A stretch of 64,000 bases of DNA from Panopea generosa (GCA_029582155.1 CM055901.1:48605228-48669227); one strand, 5' to 3'. Positions 23,781-36,745 are shown, counted from the first letter of the stretch. Notes: generated by a model from the sequence alone, not told the origin. Numbers and translations: made by a program.

Positions 23781-24734
23781 ATTTTCTTTTACTATTTATC
23801 GTATTTATATAATGTGACACTGGTTCTGTTCCAAACGCAAATCAATATAATCCTTACAATAAAAATAAATGGTGCCTGCATAAGATTTGACTTTCGCTTG
23901 CTATACGCGGTAATTTCAAGTTTCAGAACAATTGAATAAGAATTTGGTCAGGTAAGCATCAAAACAATCGAATTTGAATAGGATTTAACGAAGAATTTGC
24001 TCAGGCAAGCATTGATTTGTGCATGTCTGAGCTTACCTTGGAGCATTTGCATTTCGCGAACACAATTTTCCGCAAAATAAAATACCTGCACCCTCTTCTA
24101 AGAATGGAGGCATGACTTATAGGGACGGAGCGAATATTAGGAAAAAATATCGTATGTTACATATGATAACATCAGAGACATCAAAAGGAATTTAAAATAA
24201 AAAAGTCAACACCATGAAGGTATACATTCACTGTTATCTTACCACATTATGATCAAACAGAAACATCTATGTGTAAATAAGTAGCAAGATTTTTTGTTCT
24301 GTTTATCTATTCAATTATTGATGAAAACTAAAAATAAACCACTGAATTTCAAGCCAGATTGGAGATGATATTTGGCTATGAAGTATACAAATGATGACAG
24401 AGATGATGATAATGATGACAGGATGAGTGACTCTCTCAGACCATCCTTAAAAAAATATTTGTTTGCTGTGCTCTGACCCAGTATTTTTTATGGTAGTTAG
24501 AAGCTAATTTATTTTTTTTGCCATATTTTGATTTTGCTTAGTTATTTTAAAGAAAATGGACAGAAATCATGAAAAAAAGAATTAAATGCTTTGAATGTCA
24601 ATAAAAAAAATGTGTGGGTAACTGCAATTTTGTTAGAATAGAGCCCCGTTATTTGCATGTATAATATTTTCTTTAAACCCTCAAATTTTCTTATCCGGTC
24701 AGTCAGTTAAGCATTTACCCTGTAATTGTTGTTA
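23781..24734. other. AT-rich non-coding stretch
   Basis: No gene. Two loosely similar ATTTG(C/G)TCAGG(C/T)AAGCAT segments near 23941 and 23996, and a GATGATGA-rich patch near 24391-24420, are the only structure seen. Confidence 0.5.
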
Positions 24735-27700
24735 TTGTATGGTATTTAGCATTGCTTCAGTTTTATTTTGACAATGTCTACTCAAGATAGTATTCTGAAT
24801 GCTGCCACACTGGAGTATCATGCCCCAGACACGTGGTATGACGATGTCTACTTGAGATAGTATTCTGAATGCTGCCACACTGGATTGTCATGCCACATAC
24901 ACATGGTATGAAGATGTCTACTTGAGATAGTATTCTGAATGCTGCCACACTGGAGTATCATGCCACATACACATGGTATGAAGATGTCTACTTGAGATAG
25001 TATTCTGAATGCTGCCACACTGGAGTATCATGCCCCAGACACGTGGTATGACGATGTCTACTTGAGATAGTATTCTGAATGCTGCCACACTGGAGTGTCA
25101 TGCCACATACACATGGTATGAAGATGTCTACTTGAGATAGTATTCTGAATGCTGCCACACTGGAGTATCATGCCACATACACATGGTATGAAGATGTCTA
25201 CTTGAGATAGTATTCTGAATGCTGCCACACTGGAGTATCATGCCACATACACATGGTATGAAGATGTCTACTCGAGGTAGTATTCTGAATGCTGCCACAC
25301 TGGAGTATCATGCCCCAGACACATGGTATGACGATGTCTACTCGAGATAGTATTCTGAATGCTGCCACACTGGAGTATCATACCCAAGACACATGGTATG
25401 AAGATGTCTACTAGAGATAGTATTCTGAATGCTGCCACACTGGAGTATCATGCCCCAGACACATGGTATGATGATGTCTACTAGAGATAGTATTCTGAAT
25501 GCTGCCACACTGGAGTATCATACCCAAGACACATGGTATGACGATGTCTACTAGAGATAGTATTCTGAATGCTGCCACACTGGAGTATCATGACGCATAC
25601 ACATTGTATGAAGATGTCTACTAGAGATAGTATTCTGAATGCTGCCACACTGGAGTATCATGCCACATACACATGGTATGAAGATGTCTACTTGAGATAG
25701 TATTCTGAATGCTGCCACACTGGAGTATCATGCCCCAGACACGTGGTATGACGATGTCTACTTGAGATAGTATTCTGAATGCTGCCACACTGGAGTATCA
25801 TGCCCCAGACACGTGGTATGACGATGTCTACTTGAGATAGTATTCTGAATGCTGCCACACTGGAGTATCATGCCCCAGACACGTGGTATGACGATGTCTA
25901 CTTGAGATAGTATTCTGAATGCTGCCACACTGGAGTATCATGACGCATACACATGGTATGAAGATGTCTACTAGAGATAGTATTCTGAATGCTGCCACAC
26001 TGGAGTATCATGCCCCAGACACGGGGTATGACGATGTCTACTTGAGATAGTATTCTGAATGCTGCCACACTGGAGTGTCATGCCACATACACATGGTATG
26101 AAGATGTCTACTTGAGATAGTATTCTGAATGCTGCCACACTGGAGTATCATGCCCCAGACACATGGTATGAAGATGTCTACTAGAGATAGTATTCTGAAT
26201 GCTGCCACACTGGAGTATCATGCCCCAGACACATGGTATGATGATGTCTACTAGAGATAGTATTCTGAATGCTGCCACACTGGAGTATCATACCCCAGAC
26301 ACATGGTATGAAGATGTCTACTAGAGATAGTATTGTGAATGCTGCCACACTGGAGTATCATGCCCCAGACACATGGTATGACGATGTCTACTGGAGATAC
26401 TATTCTGAATGCTGCCACACTGGAGTATCATGCCGCATACACATAGTATGACGATGTCTACTTGAGATAGTATTCTGAATGCTGCCACACTGGAGTATCA
26501 TACCCCAGACACATGGTATGATGATGTTTACTAGAGATAGTATTCTGAATGCTGCCACACTGGAGTATCATGCCCCAGACACATGGTATGACGATGTCTA
26601 CTAGAGATAGTATTCTGAATGCTGCCACACTGGAGTATCATGCCCCAGACACATGGTATGATGATGTCCACTAGAGATAGTATTCTGAATGCTGCCACAC
26701 TGGAGTATCATGTCCCAGACACATGGTATGATGATGTCTACTAGAGACAGTATTCTGAATGCTGCCACACTGGAGTATCATGCCCCAGACACATGGTATG
26801 ATGATGTCTACTAGAGATAGTATTCTGAATGCTGCCACACTGGAGTATCATGCCCCAGACACGTGGTATGACGATGTCTTCTTGAGATAGTATTCTGAAT
26901 GCTGCCACACTGGAGTATCATGCCCCAGACACATGGTGTGACGATGTCTACTAGAGATAGTATTCTGAATACTGCCCCACTGGAGTATCATGCCCCAGAC
27001 AAGTGGTATGATGATGTCTACTAGAGATATTATTCTGAATGCTGCCACACTGGAGTATCATGCCCCAGACACATGGTATGACGATGTCTTCTTGAGATAG
27101 TATTCTAAATGCTGCCACACTGGAGTATCATGCCCCAGACACGTGGTATGATGATGTCTACTTGAGATAGTATTCTGAATGCTGCCACACTGGAGTATCA
27201 TGCCCCAGACACATGGTATGATGATGTCTTCTTGAGATAGTATTCTGAATGCTGCCACACTGGAGTATCATGCCACAGACACATGGTATGACGATGTCTT
27301 CTTGAGATAGTATTGTGAATGCTGCCACACTGGAGTATCATGCCACAGACACATGGTATGACGATGTTTACTCGAGATAGTATTCTGAATACTGCCACAC
27401 TGGAGTATCATGCCGCATACACGTGGTATGAAGATGTCTACTTGAGATAGTATTCTGAATGCTGCCACACTGGAGTATCATGCCCCAGACACGTGGTATG
27501 ACGATGTCTACTTGAGATAGTATTCTGAATGCTGCCACACTGGAGTGTCATGCCACATACACATGGTATGAAGATGTCTACTTGAGATAGTATTCTGAAT
27601 GCTGCCACACTGGAGTATCATGCCACATACACATGGTATGAAGATGTCTACTTGAGATAGTATTCTGAATGCTGCCACACTGGAGTATCATGCCACATAC

Positions 27701-30450
27701 ACATGGTATGAAGATGTCTACTCGAGGTAGTATTCTGAATGCTGCCACACTGGAGTATCATGCCCCAGACACATGGTATGACGATGTCTACTCGAGATAG
27801 TATTCTGAATGCTGCCACACTGGAGTATCTTACCCATGACACATGGTATGAAGATGTCTACTAGAGATAGTATTCTGAATGCTGCCACACTGGAGTATCA
27901 TGATGCATACACATGGTATGAAGATGTCTACTAGAGATAGTATTCTGAATGCTGCCACACTGGAGTATCATGCCACATACACATGGTATGAAGATGTCTA
28001 CTAGAGATAGTATTCTGAATGCTGCCACACTGGAGTATCATGCCCCAGACACATGGTATGGTGATGTCTACTAGAGATAGTATTCTGAATGCTGCCACAC
28101 TGGAGTATCATGCCCCAGACACATGGTATGAAGATGTCTACTAGAGATAGTATTCTGAATGCTGCCACACTGGAGTATCATGCTGCATACACATGGTATG
28201 ACGATGTCTACTGGAGATAGTATTCTGAAAACTGCCACACTGGAGTATCATGCCCCAGACACATGGTATGATGATGTCTACTAGAGATAGTATTCTGAAT
28301 GCTGCCACACTGGAGTATCATGCCCCAGACACATGGTATGAAGATGTCTACTAGAGATAGTATTCTGAATGCTGCCACACTGGGGTATCATGCCCCAGAC
28401 ACATGGTATGATGATGTCTACTAGAGATAGTATTCTGAATGCTGCAACACTGGAGTATCATACCCCAGACACATGGTATGAAGATGTCTACTAGAGATAG
28501 TATTGTGAATGCTGCCACACTGGAGTATCATGCCCCAGACACATGGTATGACGATGTCTACTGGAGATACTATTCTGAATGCTGCCACACTGGAGTATCA
28601 TGCCGCATACACATAGTATGACGATGTCTACTTGAGATAGTATTCTGAATGCTGCCACACTGGAGTATCATACCCCAGACACATGGTATGATGATGTCTA
28701 CTAGAGATAGTATTCTGAATGCTGCCACACTGGAGTATCATGCCCCAGACACATGGTATGATGATGTCTACTAGAGATAGTATTCTGAATGCTGCCACAC
28801 TGGAGTATCATGCCCCAGACACGTGGTATGACGATGTCTTCTTGAGATAGTATTCTGAATACTGCCACACTGGAGTATCATGCCCCAGACAAGTGGTATG
28901 ATGATGTCTACTAGAGATATTATTCTGAATGCTGCCACACTGGAGTATCATGCCCCAGACACATGGTATGACGATGTCTTCTTGAGATAGTATTCTGAAT
29001 GCTGCCACACTGGAGTATCATGCCTCAGACACGTGGTATGATGATGTCTACTTGAGATAGTATTCTGAATGCTGCCACACTGGAGTATCATGCCCCAGAC
29101 ACATGGTATGATGATGTCTTCTTGAGATAGTATTCTGAATGCTGCCACACTGGAGTATCATGCCACAGACACATGGTATGACGATGTCTTCTTGAGATAG
29201 TATTGTGAATGCTGCCACACTGGAGTATCATGCCACAGACACATGGTATGACGATGTTTACTCGAGATAGTATTCTGAATACTGCCACACTGGAGTATCA
29301 TGCCGCATACACGTGGTATGATGATGTCTTCTCGAGATAGTATTGTGAATGCTGCCACACTGGAGTATCATGCCACAGACACATGGTATGACGATGTCTA
29401 CTGGAGATAGTATTCTGAATGCTGCCACACTGGAGTATCATGCCCCAGACACATGGTATGATGATGTCTACTCGAGATAGTATTCTGAATACTGCCACAC
29501 TGGAGTATCATGCCCCAGACACGTGATATGATGATGTCTACTAGAGATAGTATTCTGAATACTGCCACACTGGAGTATCATGCCCCAGACACATGGTATG
29601 ATGATGTCTACTCGAAATAGTATTCTGAATGCTGCCACACTGGAGTATCATACTGCATACACATGGTATGACGATGTCTACTCGAGATAGTATTCTGAAT
29701 GCTACCACACTGAAGTATCATGCCCCAGACACATGGTATGAAGATGTCTACTCGAAATAGTATTCTGAATGCTGCCACACTGGAGTATCATGCCCCAGAC
29801 ACATGGTATGACGATGTCTACTCGAGATAGTATTCTGAATGCTGCCACACTGGAGTATCATGCCCCAGACACATGGTATGATGATGTCTACTAGAGATAG
29901 TATTCTGAATGCTGCCACACTGGAGTATCATGCCCCAGACACATGGTATGATGATGGCTACTAGAAATAGTATTCTGAATGCTGCCACACTGGAGTATCA
30001 TGCCCCAGACACATGGTATGATGATGTCTACTAGAGATAGTATTCTGAATACTGCCACACTGGAGTATCATGCCCCAGACACGTGGTATGACGATGTCTA
30101 CTCGAGATAGTATTCTGAATACTGCCACACTGGAGTATCATGCCCCAGACACATGGTATGAAGATGTCTACTCGAAATAGTATTCTGAATGCTGCCACAC
30201 TGGAGTATCATGACGCATACACATTGTATGAAGATGTCTTCTCGAGATAGTATTCTGAATACTGCCACACTGGAGTATCATGCCGCATACACATGGTATG
30301 ACAACCTGCCCAGTCACATTATACTGACACTAGGATGACCAGCCAAGTTAGAAAGCTTCTAGTACCATTTTACAAGACTTTGGTATGACCTGGCCGAGAC
30401 CGAACCAGCAGCCTTCCAAATGCAAGCGGGACAGTCTAAAAGGAGACCAA
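24735..30450 (-). mobile_element. SINE family D copy 1, interrupted by expansion of its own 70 bp segment
   Basis: Left of the array, 24735-24771 (TATGGTATTTAGCATTGCTT) matches the family D end seen at 39117 and 41585. Right of the array, 30303-30450 continues with CCCAGTCACATTATACTGAC, GGAAGCTTCTAGTACCATTT-type text (AAAGCTTCTAGTACCATTTT here), TTTGGTATGACC and a tRNA-like head read on the minus strand, in the order of the intact copies at 39110-39425 and 41580-41823. The copy at 39.1 kb carries exactly one 70 bp monomer at the corresponding place. So the tandem array is an internal expansion inside one SINE copy. Confidence 0.8.
24773..30302. repeat. 70 bp minisatellite, 79 units, no length change
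   Basis: The unit contains TATTCTGAATGCTGCCACAC, TGGAGTATCATGCCCCAGAC and ACATGGTATGACGATGTCTA then CTNGAGATAG. The landmark TATTCTGAAT is at 24791 in the first unit and 30251 in the last, exactly 78 x 70 bp apart, and I saw every unit in the same register: 79 units without net insertion or deletion. Substitutions define variants (CCCCAGAC or ACATAC; CTCGAG, CTAGAG or CTTGAG). Larger duplications are visible at offsets of 1890-2170 and 2450 bp. The 60-66 residue open frames here are artefacts. Confidence 0.97.
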
Positions 30451-30639
30451 GCTGCGGTGTGCATTTGTCCTTTATGAGAAAAGTTCCTGAGGTTCCAATC
30501 CTGGCTGCATATTTTCTAATCTTGTTACACATGCATTCCATCTTTTGATTTGTTTCCTTGTACCATGGTACTTTGGAAAGCAGAGATTTGTATGTGCATA
30601 CTAACCTCCATTATACGTTACACATTTAATTAACTTGGG

Positions 30640-31645
30640 CTGAACAACATGAGTATTGGGGCTGATCAACATGATTATTGAGGCTGATCAACATGATTAT
30701 TGGGGCTGAACATGATTATTGGGGCTGATCAACATGGGTATTGGGGCTGATCAACATGCTTTTTGAGGCTGATCAACATGATTATTGGGGCTGATCAACA
30801 TGAGTATTGAAGCTGATCAACATGATTATTGGGGCTGATCAGCATGATTATTGGGGCTGATCAACATGATTATTGAGGCTGATCAGCATGATTATTGGGG
30901 CTGATCAACATGATTATTGGGACTGATTAACATGATTATTGGGGCTGAACAACAGGGGCTGATCAACATTATTATTGGGGCTTAACAACATGATTTATAG
31001 GGCTGATCAACTTGATTATTGGGGCTGAACAACATGATTATTAGGGCTGATCGACATGATTGTTGAGGCAGATCAACATGATTTTTGAGGCTGATCAACA
31101 TGAATATTGGGGCTGATTAACATGATTATTGGGGCTGAACATGATTATTGGGGCAAATCAACATTATTATTGGGGCTTAACAACATGATTTATAGGGCTG
31201 ATCAACTTGATTATTGGGGCTGAACAACATGATAATTGAGGCTGATCAACATGGTTATTGGAGCTGATCAACATGATTATTGGAGCTGATTAACATGATT
31301 ATTGGGGCTGATTAACATGATTATTTGGGCTGAACAACAGGGGCTGATCAACATTATTATTGGGGCTTAACAACATGATTTATAGGGCTGATCAACTTGA
31401 TTATTGGGGCTGAACAACATGATAATTGAGGCTGATCAACATGGTTATTGGAGCTGATCAACATGATTATTGAGGCTGATTAACATGATTATTGGGGCTG
31501 ATTAACATGATTATTTGGGCTGAACAACAGGGGCTGATCAACATTATTATTGGGGCATAACAACATGGTTTATAGGGCTGATCAACATGATTATTGGATC
31601 TGATCAACATGATTATTGAGGCTGATCAACATGATTATTGATGGC
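30640..31645. repeat. 22 bp minisatellite, ~44 copies
   Basis: The unit is ATTATTGGGGCTGATCAACA TG, with GAACAACATG and ATTAACATG variants. A higher-order block beginning AACAGGGGCTGATCAACATT recurs at 30952, 31336 and 31525 (last offset ~189 bp). Confidence 0.95.
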
Positions 31646-31744
31646 ATGCAGATAAAGATGATTTCGGTACAAATTATCCAGTTAGTTTATACTAACTTAT
31701 TATTCTAGTTTGATTACAAAGAAAACTCCAAGCTTACATTATAA

Positions 31745-31885
31745 ACAGCTCTTGAGTTCGCTGCCTAGGTAGAACCAGTATCTAATGTTGTTTATTGAGA
31801 GTCATCTTATCCAGCTGGGGATCAAACCGGCAGTCTCTGGTTTAAGTGGCCAACACTATTCATCGCACTACCCACTTTTTTATCC
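31745..31885 (-). repeat. SINE family C copy 3
   Basis: On the minus strand the order is GTGGGTAGTGCGATGAATAG (A-box region), GGTTTGATCCCCAGCTGG (B-box region), then TACTGGTTCTACCTAGGCAG, as in the family C copy at 10823. The tail is truncated at CTCAAGAG. Confidence 0.6.
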
Positions 31886-32374
31886 TTTTTAAACAGTGTT
31901 ATTCATTTCTATATCTTGTGTTTTAAGATGCCTTGAGTATTGTATTATAAGCAAGATTTTTCAGTTGGATTGGACAACATGTTTAGACAACTGTCATAGA
32001 TGCTCTCTTGTGATAGATCATCATTCCTTTATTACGCAATTACAAGCTTCATTAATGTGACGTGTGGATGACATTGTTTTTTGTACCCAAGCTGATTCTG
32101 ATCTAATCTAAATGAATTCATTGAGATTGTGGATGTACTTGATGGAGAACAATGAAATAAAACAACACAAAAAAACAACATGAACCATTAATTTTGTACT
32201 TGACATCCCTCTAGTAATTACTGCTTGATGTGGGTTAGTTGATATACTTAAAGTACAAGTGCAAAAAAATAAAAAAATGAAATACATACAAAATTTAGTT
32301 TGAGGTTTGTGACGTTTATAGTATGCTATTTAATGATGTTCAGTAAAAAAAAATGCAACTCAACATAACAATAG
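31886..32374. other. AT-rich non-coding stretch
   Basis: No gene or clear repeat structure seen. Confidence 0.5.
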
Positions 32375-32660
32375 TTTGACCTCCGAATTTAGCATAATGC
32401 AACACTATGTAGAAATAATTTGACTTCCAGATTAAGCATATTAACTGCTTAATTCTATAGTGATAGTGACTTCTAGTTTAGTTTAATTCAACACTCTTTA
32501 GTGTTATTTGACTTCAAGATTTAGCATAATGCTTGTAAATAAATAGTGATATCGACTTCAAGATTTAGCACAATTCGACACTCTTAAGTTATAATTTAAC
32601 TTCCAGATTGATCATAATGGTAAATTCTTAAGTAGTACTTAGATTTAGCATAATATGAGT
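32375..32660. repeat. Decayed ~55-60 bp tandem repeat
   Basis: About five degenerate units sharing TTTGACTTCCAGATTTAGCA, TAATGC and an AACACTCTTAAGT-type segment. Spacing varies and divergence is high, indicating an old array. Confidence 0.6.
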
Positions 32661-32712
32661 AGTATATTGTTTAAAATGGGACTCACATAAATTGATATCA
32701 GTAGTGAATTGT

Positions 32713-34115
32713 TAGCTCATCTAAGCAAAGCTCAAGGTGAGCTGTTCTAATGGCCAGTGTTGTCCATCATATGTAAGCTGTCGTCTGTCCTAAAAAAATT
32801 TGTTGTGTGCACTCTAGCACCTGCATTTTTCATTGGATCTTCACTAACTTATGTAGTAGTTATATAACCATAATATCTCGGACATATTGTTGAACTGGCC
32901 AAATCGGATTATTAATGTCAGAGTTATGGCCCTTGAAACATAAAAAAATCCACCATTTAACCTTGTGTGCACTCTGACACCCACATTTTTCATTTGATCT
33001 TCACCAAACTTGCAGAATAGTTATATAAGCATAATATCTTGGACAGTTTGTTGAAATGGTCAGATCAGATTATTAATGCCAAAGTTATGGCCCTTGAAAT
33101 ATTAAAGATGCAATATTTGACCATGTGTACACTCTATCACCTGCATTTTTCATTTGATTCTCACTAAACTTACACAGAAGTTATATAAACATAATATCTC
33201 GGACATGCTGTTGAACTGCTCAAATCCAATTATTAATGTCAGAGTTATGGCCCTTGAATTGTCAAAAACAGCATTATTTGACCTTGTGTGCTCTCTAACA
33301 CCAGCATTTTTTATTTGATTCTCACCAAATTTATTCAGTTGTTATATAACCAGAAAATCTTGGATAAGTTTTAGAACAAGCCAAATAGGGGAATTAATGT
33401 CTGAGTTATGGCCCTTGAATTGTCAAATATTGCATTATTTGGCATTATGTACTTTCCAGTACTTGCAACTTTCACTTAAAGTCAACCAAACTTACGTAAC
33501 ATTTATATAACCATAATATCTTGGACAAGTTGTTGAACTGGTCCAATGGGATAACTATTGTCACAATTATGACCTTTGATTCATCAAAAACGTTTTTTTT
33601 TGCTGTTGTTGTGTACGCTCTAGCATGTGCAGTTTTTATTTGATCCTCGTTAAACTAATACAGTATTTATATAACTATAATATCTAGGAAAAGTTTTTGA
33701 ACTAGCCAAAATCGGATAATTAGTGTTGGAGTTACAGCCCTTGAATGTAAAAAATTGTGATATTTGACCTTGTGTGCATCTAGCACTTGCAGTTTTCATT
33801 TAATATTCAACAGACTTAGACAGCAATATATTGTAACAACAATATATTGTACAAGTTCTTGAACTGGGTGATTGGATAAATATTGTCAGAGTTATGGCCC
33901 TTGAATTGTCAAAAATTATGTGTATTTGATGTTGTGTGCAATCTAGAACTCACAGTTTATATTTGATCTTCATTAAACTTACACAGTTGTTATGTAACCA
34001 TAATATCTTGGACAAGTTCTTGAACTGGTCAAAGTGGAAAATTAATGTGTTATGGTTTTTAAATCGACAAAAATTGCAATATATGAATTTATGTACACAC
34101 TACACCTGCAAAAAT
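32713..34115 (+). repeat. AGCTCA-headed element with ~8 tandem ~160 bp modules
   Basis: Begins TAGCTCATCTAAGCAAAGCT, the head seen also at 10348 and 44207. It then consists of ~160 bp modules containing GTGTGCACTCTAGCACC, CATTTTTCATTTGATCTTCA, CATAATATCTTGGACAAGTT and GAGTTATGGCCCTTGAA. The last motif occurs at 32922, 33083, 33243 and 33404 (spacings 160-161 bp) and, more decayed, near 33565, 33728 and 33890. GTAGTGAATTGT occurs immediately before the head (32701-32712) and again at 34138-34149, a possible target duplication, although that word is itself locally repeated. Confidence 0.75.
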
Positions 34116-35267
34116 ATTGTTTTCTCTGCCAATATGAGTAGTGAATTGTAAAGTGAGACTCATATAAATTAATATGAGTACTGAAACATAAATTGATATG
34201 AGTAGTGAATTGTAAATTGTGAGTCATATGAATCAATTTACATATAATTGTTATGCATAGTTTTTTTTTTCTGGAAATTTGGAAGAGGTCCAAACCTTCG
34301 AGATTGGGAGAAAAAAAAAACAGTGCGATTTAGGGGAAATTGGGAGTTTTTTTTTTTTAAGGCTTTAGCAAACTGGAAAATAAAGCGTAATACTGTTAAG
34401 ATCATGTTCAAACCAATAATTATCAGATATTACAGTAATACTGCATATCCAGTTATTTGTTTATCCCCTAATTTAAGAAAAATTACATATTTTCCTTTTG
34501 GGAAATTTTATGGCCTCAATTGGGGGGAAAAAACATGATTTTATAATTGGGAAGCCAGCGAATTTTGGTCTCAGTTTAATATGGTAAAAAAAGTGCTGCC
34601 ATGAGTATCGAGTATAACAATAAAGCTTGAAGTTGTCACATGATCAATTGTTACAAAAAAAATTAAAAAAAGAATAATCCAGATTCAACTCCAATGAAAC
34701 AGGACCTGTATTTATGAAGAGTTTATGAAATTTTGCAATGGAATAATCTGTTAAAATGATACATCACATATCACTTTGGTGTCATTAGTAATGGAAAAGC
34801 TAATTACAATATGACACCAAATGTGTGAGGAAAATGGGAGTGGTGGGAGAGGCAAACGGTGTGGACATGTGAGTAAAAATATGTTGGCAGATGTACCGAT
34901 ACTTGAGAGATGGAAAATAAATGCCTTGTGATCGGCAAGAAATGAAAAAAGTCACTGGAACTTAAAAAGTACTTAAGTTAGTTAATTTTCTGGATTGACC
35001 CATACATTGATTGCTCTGACACCAAAAATATGAAACAAAGCTGTGAAGCAGCATCTGGATCTTTTGATAACTGATGTAATTTAACATCATAAAACCTGAC
35101 ATGGTGATAGAGAATGCAGCCGGAGGGTCTGATGTGTCCGTCTGTCTGTGTTTTGTTTGCAAAACCTGGATCCTGCGATAACTTAAAGAAATTGCTTTCT
35201 TTGGCATTTTTTTATACCAGTAATACATGTATACTGATTAACAAAATTTTTGTTTGTTTATTTTCAG
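34116..35267. other. AT-rich non-coding stretch
   Basis: 34130-34240 holds two or three copies of a TATGAGTAGTGAATTGTAAA motif. Long T and A runs follow at 34261-34360. The overlapping open frames (34248-34538, 34962-35228) have low-complexity composition and no support. Confidence 0.5.
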
Positions 35268-35333
35268 GTCCCCCTGCAGTTCCACACAGACTTATAGATT
35301 GTTATTTCCTGAAACCGATTGTCTGTTTTAATT
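35268..35333 (+). other. Candidate internal exon (weak)
   Basis: A 66 bp segment preceded by a good acceptor (TTGTTTGTTTATTTTCAG, with a branch-like CTGATTAAC 30 bp upstream) and followed by a perfect donor GTAAGTA. In one frame it is fully open and reads PPAVPHRLIDCYFLKPIVCF with split codons at both ends. The other frames contain stops. If spliced directly to the candidate at 36463 the junction would make TGA, so both cannot be consecutive exons of one transcript. Product unknown. Confidence 0.25.
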
Positions 35334-35513
35334 GTAAGTATGGAATAAATTATGTGTTAGAAGAATTCAGCAGAAACATATCTTTGTATCTCCACAGTAT
35401 CTAGTTACTTGTGCACATAATTATTACCAATCAACATGAAATATGACAAAATGTTGCAATCCTCTCATTTTTGGAAGGAGAAGAAGCTTTAGCTGTCGTG
35501 TAGCCCTAGCAAT

Positions 35514-35839
35514 CTGTTATAAAGGTAACGTATGGCAGGAACCGCCATTTTCATCCGACCGATAAAGTAGTTCACAAGTTTCAAAACTCATTTGCCGTAT
35601 AAGAACGTATATATACAACAAAAGATTCAATTTTTTTTTATTTATTGTGGATTTTTTTCTGTATAAAAATTCAAAGATACGATACGTGAAGCATACAATT
35701 TCCATTTAAATGCGGAAGAATACAATTATCTCGCTGTGCTCTAAAAAAACGCGGCAATTTTCGTTGATAAAAAAACTGTTTTACACATTTACTACTATGC
35801 ATAGTGACGTCATCTGGTGGGGGGCTATAATCTCGTTAA
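35514..35839. mobile_element. Possible small TTAA/T2-like MITE
   Basis: The left part has AAAGGTAACGTATGGC and ACCGCCATTTTCATCC; the right part has TGACGTCA (35805-35812) followed by GGGGGGCTATAATCTCG and TTAA (35836-35839). CCGCCATTTT and TGACGTCA are both subterminal features of the TTAA element at 5058-7996. The left target site is not a clean TTAA and the terminal repeats are poor, so this is tentative. Confidence 0.25.
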
Positions 35840-36462
35840 CATCATTCTACTGTAATCAGGTGTAATCATTAACAGGGTGAAATATTGACATGTTTTCAAT
35901 ATAATAACTCGTAGTTTGAGTAAAAAGTGATTGTTAGTGTAATTTCATTCACTTTTGAATGTCCTCTTTGATTTTGATAATAAAATAAAGAAATAAGGTT
36001 CGGGGCTATTTTTGTTGTTGGCAGAAAAACAGGCCAATCTGTCATCTTATGCAAGCAGTGCTTTGATGTTGATGTACAGATCCACGGCTCAAGTAATTTA
36101 TTTAAATATACATTCATAATTTCATATATATATTTACCCTTATCATATACTGTTATATTGCTACTCAATTTTTGCTGCTAATTAGTTTATCCAAACATAT
36201 TTAGCTGTTAATTAGGTCATCCGACATATGTTTGTTGTGTCTGTGTTGTATTTTTTAGATTGATTAAATCTAGGTCACGCAAAACCGTTTTTTCATTATC
36301 CATAAATCGTTGCTATTGAATTGGAGATATTAAAATTGACTGGAGTTATAGCACAAAATATATGATACCAGACTGAAGATGATTCATGGAAAAACAAAAA
36401 CTGGAGTTGAAGTTAAAATATAATATATATCTGGAACTGAATCGTTGAAATTCTTGCTTCAG

Positions 36463-36537
36463 GAGTTGGACAAGTTAAGAGTTCAGATGACTCATTTGAT
36501 CAATATCTGTCAAAAAGTCAAATGTCAGAATATGAAG
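36463..36537 (+). other. Candidate internal exon
   Basis: A 75 bp segment after TTCTTGCTTCAG and before GTTTGT. In the frame with two leading bases it is open and reads VGQVKSSDDSFDQYLSKSQM then SEYE, a polar, serine/acidic composition unlike the random frames nearby. The split-codon phase is the same at both ends, so the exon would be symmetric. It stays open past the donor to 36653 or so if unspliced. No family recognised. Its trailing base is phase-compatible with the candidate terminal exon at 63794. Confidence 0.3.
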
Positions 36538-36562
36538 GTTTGTTTGTCAAGTTTTCATATAG

Positions 36563-36745
36563 GTTGTTCATGTTGATAACTTTTATGTGGAGATGTGGAA
36601 AGGATTCCTGGACCGCCACGTTACCAGTTTACAAAATTCCCTGTTAATGGCAATTTTCACCAGAGTCATCGAATATTCAGTCAAATTTCACAGGGAAGAT
36701 AGTGTGTACCATGTTGTTCAGCATTTTTTGCAAATGCAATATTAA
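36563..36745 (+). other. Short coding-like open frame, possible gene relic
   Basis: A 60-codon open frame, ending in TAA at 36743-36745, with protein-like composition (it contains VDNFYVEMWKGFLDRHVTSL and later FTRVIEYSVKFHRE). Local GC is higher than in the flanks. It starts right after a TAG that is also a possible acceptor AG, only 25 bp after the candidate donor at 36538, too short for an ordinary intron. The frame differs from that of 36463-36537. Together they could be a frameshifted pseudogene fragment. No family recognised. Confidence 0.25.

Noticed and set aside
24773-30302. CRISPR-like regular array
   Set aside because: There are no distinct spacers between repeats; units are head to tail, the setting is eukaryotic, and there are no cas genes.
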